The translations under genes and the position numbers were made by a program. Below the pieces are notes generated by a model. That model made no database searches. It saw only the letters and a program-made list of their open reading frames with translations, and had not been told where the DNA came from. From an uncultured Treponema sp. (GTDB lineage: Bacteria > Spirochaetota > Spirochaetia > Treponematales > Treponemataceae): a DNA stretch of 59,026 nt. The stretch covers positions 1-59,026 of the forward strand of contig CAMJZA010000014.1 of assembly GCA_946410085.1 (NCBI GenBank). Reading direction: 5' to 3'. Positions 54,501 through 59,026 of this stretch are shown one piece after another; within the stretch, counting starts at the first letter, position 1, and each line of letters begins with the position of its first letter.

Positions 54501-54677
54501 ATATTTCTCCTCATTGTAAAGATTTTCCGATAGTAGACGCTAGTCTAGCACAATTTTCACTTTTCCGTCAAGTGGACGAACGGGCAGAAATGAAGCTCCC
54601 CGATGCAAGCGCGGGATACTGGCCCCGCCTCGCACGGATCACGGAACTTCCTGCTACCCGTGACTTTCTGCAACGCA

Positions 54678-54754
54678 GGCGGTTGCCTTGAAGTTTCGGC
54701 CCAACGGGCGTGGCGGTTGCCTTGAAGTTTCGGCCCAACGGGCGTGGCGGTTGG
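54678..54754. repeat. 34-bp direct repeat, two copies plus a partial
   Basis: A unit beginning GGCGGTTGCCTTGAAG and ending CAACGGGCGT occurs at 54678-54711 and 54712-54745, then a 9-base partial. It recurs at 55545-55578 on the other side of the toxN/toxI locus. In one frame it reads FRPNGRGG-like peptides and is not a gene. The rest of 54501-54782 shows nothing else. Confidence 0.8.
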
Positions 54755-54782
54755 ACCAGTGCAGCTTCAAGACTACCGACTG

Positions 54783-55308
54783 CTACATCCTAAAGGCATC
54801 ACAGAGCTTTTCGAGCTCCGCAAAATCAAGGGTTATCTCCATAAGCTTATTCGTTCCACTCGGCTTCGGATTATACGTCGTCCGCATTTTATACAGGCGG
54901 ACGGCAGTTTTTTCTATTCTATCCCTGTTTGCTTTTATGAAAAAGTATTCGCTCTGCATCAGAATCCTGTATTTGAAATCTCCTTCGTCATTTACGGTAA
55001 CTTTCTCAAGCTCTGATGCCGGAACCGGAATCATATAGAATCATATAATTGAAGCGAATCGTCCCATAGAGCACCTTATCGCTCCGCATATAGATTTTAA
55101 TCAGGCTGTCTTTCTTGATTTCTCCGTTTGCAAGATAATCCGCATCTTTAGGTGATGACATAGGAACAAAATACGTATGCCCCTGAAATTCTGTTATAAG
55201 CCCGATATACTTCCTGTGATAGGTTCTGGATTCAGGCTTATTTGACATAACGTGCGGATTCTCCCTGCTCAGATAATCAATATACCTGTCCGAAATCGTG
55301 TAGAACAT
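54783..55308 (-). pseudogene. toxN: ToxN/AbiQ-family endoribonuclease, split by 10-bp duplication
   Basis: Two overlapping frames make one type III toxin. Part 1 (55308 down to about 55040) reads MFYTISDRYIDYLSRENPHV, HRKYIGLITEFQGHTYFVPMSSPK, then TIRFNYMI. Part 2 (from about 55034) continues MIPVPASELEKV to KLCDAF. In ToxN/AbiQ these are contiguous (xNxMIPVP). GAATCATATA stands twice in tandem at 55028-55037 and 55038-55047. Removing one copy joins the frames and gives 171 residues, the family's normal length. GGGGAAACT precedes the ATG. As sequenced the toxin is cut to 100 residues and is probably inactive, though slippage could restore it. Confidence 0.85.
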
Positions 55309-55319
55309 AGTTTCCCCAT

Positions 55320-55344
55320 AAAAAAAGGCGGTTATGAAACCGCC
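55320..55344 (-). terminator. Terminator between ToxI repeats and toxN
   Basis: On the minus strand GGCGGTTTCATAACCGCC runs into seven T, 12 bases before the toxN ATG. Type III loci have a terminator here that sets the antitoxin RNA to toxin mRNA ratio. Confidence 0.9.
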
Positions 55345-55456
55345 TGTTATGTCCTTCGCTTTAAAGGTGGAAGTGCACCTAGGATTATGTCCTTCTGTTC
55401 AAAGGCCGAAGAGTGCCTAGAATTATGTCCTCCACTTTAAGGGCAGGAGTGCTCCC
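55343..55456 (-). ncRNA. toxI: ToxI-like antitoxin RNA, three 38-nt repeats
   Basis: Three 38-base units lie head to tail at 55419-55456, 55381-55418 and 55343-55380 in order of transcription. All share GGACATAA near their 3' ends, a central purine/T-rich TTAAAG or TTGAAC block, and GCACT near the 5' end, with other positions variable. In ToxIN-type systems ToxN cuts such an RNA into single-repeat pseudoknots that then inhibit the toxin. Promoter, repeats, terminator and toxin are in the order expected for type III. Folding as pseudoknots is inferred. Confidence 0.82.
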
Positions 55457-55465
55457 AACGACCTT

Positions 55466-55494
55466 ACTATAATACAGCCCATGCCAGCTGTCAA
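55466..55494 (-). promoter_or_regulatory. toxI-toxN promoter
   Basis: On the minus strand TTGACA (55489-55494), exactly 17 bp, TATAGT (55466-55471); transcription would start about 3 bases before the first ToxI repeat. Confidence 0.8.
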
Positions 55495-55522
55495 GGGTTT
55501 TCTACGCATCTCAGCAGCTCCA

Positions 55523-55610
55523 GCGGTTGCCTCGAAGTTTCACTGGCGGTTGCCTTGAAGTTTCGGCCCAACGGGCGTGGCGGTTGGTCCCCCGCTCCAT
55601 ACGTTTCCGC
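55523..55610. repeat. Dispersed repeats right of toxI
   Basis: A partial (55523-55542) and a full copy (55545-55578) of the 34-bp repeat, then CCGCTCCATACGTTTCC at 55592-55608. The latter motif recurs at 56397-56413 and 56453-56468. Confidence 0.7.
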
Positions 55611-55624
55611 AGGAGGGCAGACGG

Positions 55625-56026
55625 TCAGCACGTCCAGTTTTCGATTTTCAGACCTTCAATGCGTCCGAGATGCTCAACGTTATTGGTTACAAGCGTAGCA
55701 TTACTCGCAAATGCAGTAGCACCTATGAAAATGTCCGAGTCCTCAATGAGCTGTCCTCGTTCCCGCAGGTCAGCATAAATGCGGGCAGCACAAATCAAAG
55801 TTGTTTTTGTCATAGAACGTATGGGAAAAGATTCACAGAAAGCATCGAACCGGGCTTGCTTATTCCGTGAGTGCCTGTAGAAAAGCCCCCGCTGCACTTC
55901 ATAGTACACAGTTTCAGGCAATTCAACGGAGTTTCCCGGCAACACGGAAAATAACCGGCTCCGAATGCTGTCATCACCCTCCAGCAGATAACTGAGGATA
56001 TTTGTATCGAGCATATAAAGCATCAA
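55625..56026 (-). CDS. vapC: VapC-family PIN-domain toxin
   Basis: A 133-residue PIN-domain RNase. Catalytic acids: Asp7 in YMLDTNIL, a Glu in PETVYYEVQRG near residue 43, and Asp in IEDSDIFIGATA near residue 98; the last strand is LVTNNVEHLGRI. All are present, so it looks active; VapC toxins cut tRNA or rRNA. The start overlaps the upstream antitoxin stop by 4 bases. Confidence 0.9.
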   Translation of the reverse strand: MMLYMLDTNILSYLLEGDDSIRSRLFSVLPGNSVELPETVYYEVQRGLFYRHSRNKQARFDAFCESFPIRSMTKTTLICAARIYADLRERGQLIEDSDIFIGATAFASNATLVTNNVEHLGRIEGLKIENWTC

Positions 56027-56244
56027 AAACGCTCCCCAATGTGTACCCGATGGCTGCGGATATCCTCTGCCTCCTCATGTGACAGCATACCGAATATTTT
56101 GTTCACCGCACATATCCTCGGATCCTGCTTTTCTGCATCTCCTTCATGCAGGGAATGCTCCAGGACATTAATCAGCATGCGTTTTTGTTCATAAGGAAGA
56201 GTCGTTACGGTCTGTGTCAGTTCTGCGAATTCCACATCTGCCAT
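56023..56244 (-). CDS. Antitoxin partner of the VapC-like toxin
   Basis: A 73-residue protein: MADVEFAELTQTVTTLPYEQ, then KRMLINVLEHSLHEG and a C-terminal EEAEDIRSHRVHIGERF. The tail after an N-terminal helical region fits a small antitoxin; no named family is sure. The ATG at 56244 is preferred to an earlier one that runs through GC-rich repeat DNA. Antitoxin-first order with a 4-base overlap is typical of VapBC. Confidence 0.7.
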   Translation of the reverse strand: MADVEFAELTQTVTTLPYEQKRMLINVLEHSLHEGDAEKQDPRICAVNKIFGMLSHEEAEDIRSHRVHIGERF

Positions 56245-56550
56245 ACCTGCATTTTCCTGCCTTTCCCCAGCTTTGTCAAGCAGAACCTGGCCCCTGCGGA
56301 ACCAGCGGAACTCGCCTCTGTCACCTGCCCCGCACGGGCGGAACTGCAGGGCGTCCCAATGGGCACCCCACCCGCCCCGCGGGGCGGGCACACCCCCCGC
56401 TCCATACGTTCCCAGTCTTGTGCAAGCCATCACGGGCAGGCACAACACACCTCGCTCCATACGTTTCCTGTCTCATGAGAACCACGGCTACCCGGCTGCC
56501 CGCACGGGCGAGGCGGGGCGGGGTACTGCGGGCGGGGCAGGCACACGGGA
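56245..56550. other. GC-rich intergenic stretch with short repeats
   Basis: No gene is supported. It holds an 18-bp perfect palindrome CCCGCCCCGCGGGGCGGG (56371-56388), two copies of the CGCTCCATACGTT motif (56397-56413, 56453-56468) and repeated CCCGCACGGGCG (56330, 56500). These belong to the dispersed repeats of this region. Confidence 0.55.
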
Positions 56551-59026
56551 TTAGGGGCAGCTCGTACTGCCATCAGCGACCACTATTGTTGTGATGCCGG
56601 AGTTGCCGGACGCACTCATGATTGCCTGCTTTGTGCAATAGTCCGGGACCTGAACAGTCACGCCGGTAACATTCTTGAACGCATTATCCCACTTATCACT
56701 GTCGGTGATGCTCGCGTTTATGATTACGGTGCCGGTCAGGCTCGTGCAGCCATTGAAGCAGGCGCGCATGTCTGTGACATTGTTAGGTATCACCGGTGCC
56801 GTTGACAGGCTTGAGCAACCCTCGAAACAGTGATCCATATCCGTCAGGTTTGTACAGGCAGATAAATCTGGTGCCGTCGACAGACTTGAGCAGCCGGAGA
56901 AGCAGGAGCTCATGCGTGTAACGCTGGCAGGTATCGCTGGTGCTGTCGACAGGCTTGAGCAGCCAGAGAAGCAGGAGCTCATGTTCGACAGGCTGGTACA
57001 GGCAGATAAATCCGGTGCTGTCATCAAGCTCGAGCAGCCGTTGAAGCAGTTGGACATGTTCGACAGGCTGGTACAGGCAGATAAATCCGGTACGCCCGTC
57101 AGGATCGAGCAGTCTTGGAAACAGCAGGACATGTTTGTAACGCCAGACGGTATCGTCAGTCCCGACAGATCCGTCAGGCCCGTACAGCTCTTGAAGCCAT
57201 AGTACATATTTGTAACGCCTGAAGGGATTGGCGGCGGGACAATCAGATTCGGACAGCCATATAACTTGTATTCGCTCAGATTTGACGGCAACGTCATCTC
57301 CGACAGGTCCACGTACACGGAAGAGCAGTTCATTATAGCGAGTCTAACGTCATTCACATCAAGCGATCCTCCCAGTCCGGTCACATTGATCTTTGCAGGA
57401 TGTGCTGCATCCGTTCCCGTTATGCCGCCAAGGTATGTTTCCAAGGCAGCCCTGTTTGTCCAAGCGACGGTATAGACCATAGAGAAGTCCATTGTCCTCG
57501 CACCACAGGGGGTACCGCCGTAGCTTGCCGACAGCGTAACGGTGGCAGTGCCGGAAGTACCGCTGACCGTTGTCGTCGGGCCGGATGCAGCACTGATGCT
57601 GATGTCCGAGCCAGTTGCCGGAGTGCATGTCCATGCAAAGTCCCCGTCATCCAGATCTTCAAATTCCGCCGACAGCGTCACCGGGCCGTCTGTGAGCGAG
57701 TTGCCCGTCGCGGGCACGTCATGGCCAGCGCCGTCGGTCACGAGGAGCCTGATTATCGTGATGTCCTTTTTGGCGCTGAACACCTTGCCGCTTGCGCGGA
57801 TCGCCGCAGTGACCGTAATGGTGACCGTGCCGCCCTTGAGTGCGGTGACGGTAGCCGGACGGCCGGTCGACGTAGCGGTACCGGCCGTGACCGTTGCGAT
57901 GCTCGTGGCGTTCGACGTAAACTGAATGCCGGAGTCGGTCAGATCAGTTAATCCGATATTTTCCAGGGTTGCCGTCAGCGCAATGTCATTTGCCCCGGCC
58001 GGTGCCGTCGGGTCGCTGTTGAATACGAGCGTACTGCTGCCTGTCAGCGCGATGCCCACAACGGCAACGTCCACGCTCTTCGTGATGCTCTCGCCGTCAT
58101 AGGTCGCCTGGACGCTGACGGTCTCATTGCCCGCCGCCACAGTGGCAAGCCGGACCGTCTTATTGCCGGTGCCGATCGCCGTCATATCCAGCTTCGTGCT
58201 CGTCAGGGGCGTCCAGGTATAGCTGACGCTTCCCTCGGGAAGTCCGGCAAGATTTGCAGTGATGTCGGTTGTCAGCGGGTTGCCCTTTATCAGCGTGAGC
58301 TTGTAGTTGGGGTCGGCGATGCCGGACGGCGGCGTAAACGAGCTGTCCCCACACGCGAGGTTCAGCTGCAGTATGTAGATTTCCTTCTTTGCCGTGAGCG
58401 TTACGCCGCCGACGGTGGCACTCAGGGTGATTTCCGTCTTTCCGCCCGCCGCCGCAGTCAAGGTTACCGACGAGCTGGAACCGCTGTTTGTCTGTCCGCC
58501 GACGCTTGCAACGGTCGTCGACCCGGAGCCCCACGTGCCCCAGCTGACCGAACCGGAGTAGCCCTGCACTTCCGCAGAGAGCGAGATGCTGTTGGTCGCG
58601 CCACCCATTGCAAAGGACCTGGGGAAGGTCGTGAACACGATGCCCGCGACGGAAACGTCTACGGTCCTTGAAGTGACGGTCGTACCGCCGTAACTGACGC
58701 CGACGGTGAAGGACGCCGTACCCGCCGCCTTGGGCTTGACCGTACGCACTGCGTTTGCACTGCCGGTCAGCTCGATGTAAGTGTCTGCACCCGAGCCGGG
58801 CGTCCAGGTATAGCTGACGGACGGCATGCCCGTTCCGGCAAGGGAAGCATTGACTGCAACGCCGGACGTATCGTTCGTCGACGTCACGAGGCTGTAATTC
58901 GCGCCGGGAGTCGCCGGAACGGTCAGTCCGGGGCCGCTCAGGTTCAGGTCAAAGACGTAGACGTCGACGGCCTTTGACAGGGTCATGCCGTTTGCGGTAA
59001 TGGTCGCCGTCACGGTGAGCGTGGAC
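56551..59026 (-). CDS. Large Ig-repeat and BspA-like LRR protein, N-terminus beyond window
   Basis: The frame is open to the last base of the window, so the start lies outside; about 824 codons are visible. The N-terminal ~530 residues are tandem Big_2-like Ig domains of about 100 residues (KAVDVYVFDLNLSGPG, TFPRSFAMGGATNSISLSA, SVDVAVVGIALTGSS). The last ~270 residues are leucine-rich repeats of the BspA/DUF285 type, with a 20-25 residue unit of the form MSSCFSGCSSLSTAPDLSAC repeated about six times. It ends VVADGSTSCP. BspA-like proteins are adhesins binding host or matrix proteins in Treponema and Bacteroidales; that role is inferred. Probably exported, but the signal lies outside. Confidence 0.85.
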   Translation of the reverse strand, partial: STLTVTATITANGMTLSKAVDVYVFDLNLSGPGLTVPATPGANYSLVTSTNDTSGVAVNASLAGTGMPSVSYTWTPGSGADTYIELTGSANAVRTVKPKAAGTASFTVGVSYGGTTVTSRTVDVSVAGIVFTTFPRSFAMGGATNSISLSAEVQGYSGSVSWGTWGSGSTTVASVGGQTNSGSSSSVTLTAAAGGKTEITLSATVGGVTLTAKKEIYILQLNLACGDSSFTPPSGIADPNYKLTLIKGNPLTTDITANLAGLPEGSVSYTWTPLTSTKLDMTAIGTGNKTVRLATVAAGNETVSVQATYDGESITKSVDVAVVGIALTGSSTLVFNSDPTAPAGANDIALTATLENIGLTDLTDSGIQFTSNATSIATVTAGTATSTGRPATVTALKGGTVTITVTAAIRASGKVFSAKKDITIIRLLVTDGAGHDVPATGNSLTDGPVTLSAEFEDLDDGDFAWTCTPATGSDISISAASGPTTTVSGTSGTATVTLSASYGGTPCGARTMDFSMVYTVAWTNRAALETYLGGITGTDAAHPAKINVTGLGGSLDVNDVRLAIMNCSSVYVDLSEMTLPSNLSEYKLYGCPNLIVPPPIPSGVTNMYYGFKSCTGLTDLSGLTIPSGVTNMSCCFQDCSILTGVPDLSACTSLSNMSNCFNGCSSLMTAPDLSACTSLSNMSSCFSGCSSLSTAPAIPASVTRMSSCFSGCSSLSTAPDLSACTNLTDMDHCFEGCSSLSTAPVIPNNVTDMRACFNGCTSLTGTVIINASITDSDKWDNAFKNVTGVTVQVPDYCTKQAIMSASGNSGITTIVVADGSTSCP

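Noticed and set aside
54678..54780. Short coding frames reading FRPNGRGG and SAQRAWRL peptides
   Set aside because: They come from the 34-bp intergenic repeat and have no ribosome-binding site or domain.
54501..54782. Chromosome origin next to rpmH
   Set aside because: The rpmH-rnpA-yidC block often lies near oriC, but there is no dnaA gene and I see no cluster of DnaA boxes; the gap contains dispersed repeats.
55343..55456. CRISPR array
   Set aside because: Units are 38 nt and contiguous with no unique spacers, and are followed by a terminator and ToxN; the type III antitoxin reading fits better. No cas genes are present.

Overview
The window reads as chromosome of a spirochaete of the genus Treponema with fairly high GC, probably a host- or gut-associated plant-polysaccharide user. 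Supporting signs are two tandem MglB-type sugar-binding lipoproteins with mglA and mglC, an rnfCDGEAB cluster, a lipoprotein that fuses cyclophilin to FKBP, an ISTde1-like insertion sequence, and a 34-bp dispersed repeat. No species can be named from the sequence alone.

Layout. 1-2.7 kb: end-truncated Ig/cadherin-like lipoprotein and a HAD phosphatase. 2.8-8.9 kb: Rnf ion-translocating ferredoxin:NAD oxidoreductase operon, then a DUF4867-type protein. 9.0-17.9 kb: an accessory island holding a YoeB/RelB pair, a phage-style repressor with three operator-like palindromes and small paralogous genes, a UPF0175/DUF3368 pair whose toxin is internally deleted, a decayed ISTde1-like element, a hydrolase/SUMF1 fusion, a DUF4143 ATPase, and an unrecognised 260-residue protein whose locus recurs as a deleted copy. 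18-19.8 kb: BASS transporter and GNAT acetyltransferase. 19.8-36 kb: carbohydrate region with a feruloyl-esterase-like hydrolase, GH35, GH5, GH30 and GH3 enzymes, interleaved with exonuclease III, acetolactate synthase, an MBOAT/SGNH acylation pair, an RluA-type pseudouridine synthase, an exported protein and a cytidylate-kinase-like protein. 36-40 kb: EamA transporter, MGMT-like protein, BrnT/BrnA, one lipoprotein and one unknown. 40.2-46.8 kb: tRNA-Val, tRNA-Cys and mglB-mglB-mglA-mglC. 46.8-54.5 kb, minus strand: DUF2804 protein, CAP lipoprotein, CYP-FKBP isomerase, an exported unknown, then jag-yidC-yidD-rnpA-rpmH. 54.5-56.5 kb: a type III toxin-antitoxin locus (ToxI repeats plus a frameshifted ToxN) and a VapBC-like pair among dispersed repeats. 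56.5-59 kb: C-terminal part of a very large Ig-repeat plus BspA-like leucine-rich-repeat protein.

How it works together. Esterase and glycosidases release and cleave galactose- and glucose-containing oligosaccharides. None of the four glycosidases has a visible signal peptide, so they probably act on imported oligomers. The Mgl system imports the hexoses, and Rnf couples reduced ferredoxin from fermentation to NAD reduction and an ion gradient. The jag-yidC-yidD-rnpA-rpmH block is the usual membrane-insertion and tRNA-processing neighbourhood.

Most notable: (i) a complete type III TA architecture with promoter, three 38-nt repeats, terminator and ToxN, in which ToxN is broken by a 10-bp tandem duplication; (ii) a two-copy element around an unknown 260-residue protein, each copy deleted differently; (iii) an immunity-like operator region; (iv) several genes whose -10 box lies only 6-9 bases before the ATG, suggesting leaderless mRNAs; (v) three intergenic hairpin and repeat families.
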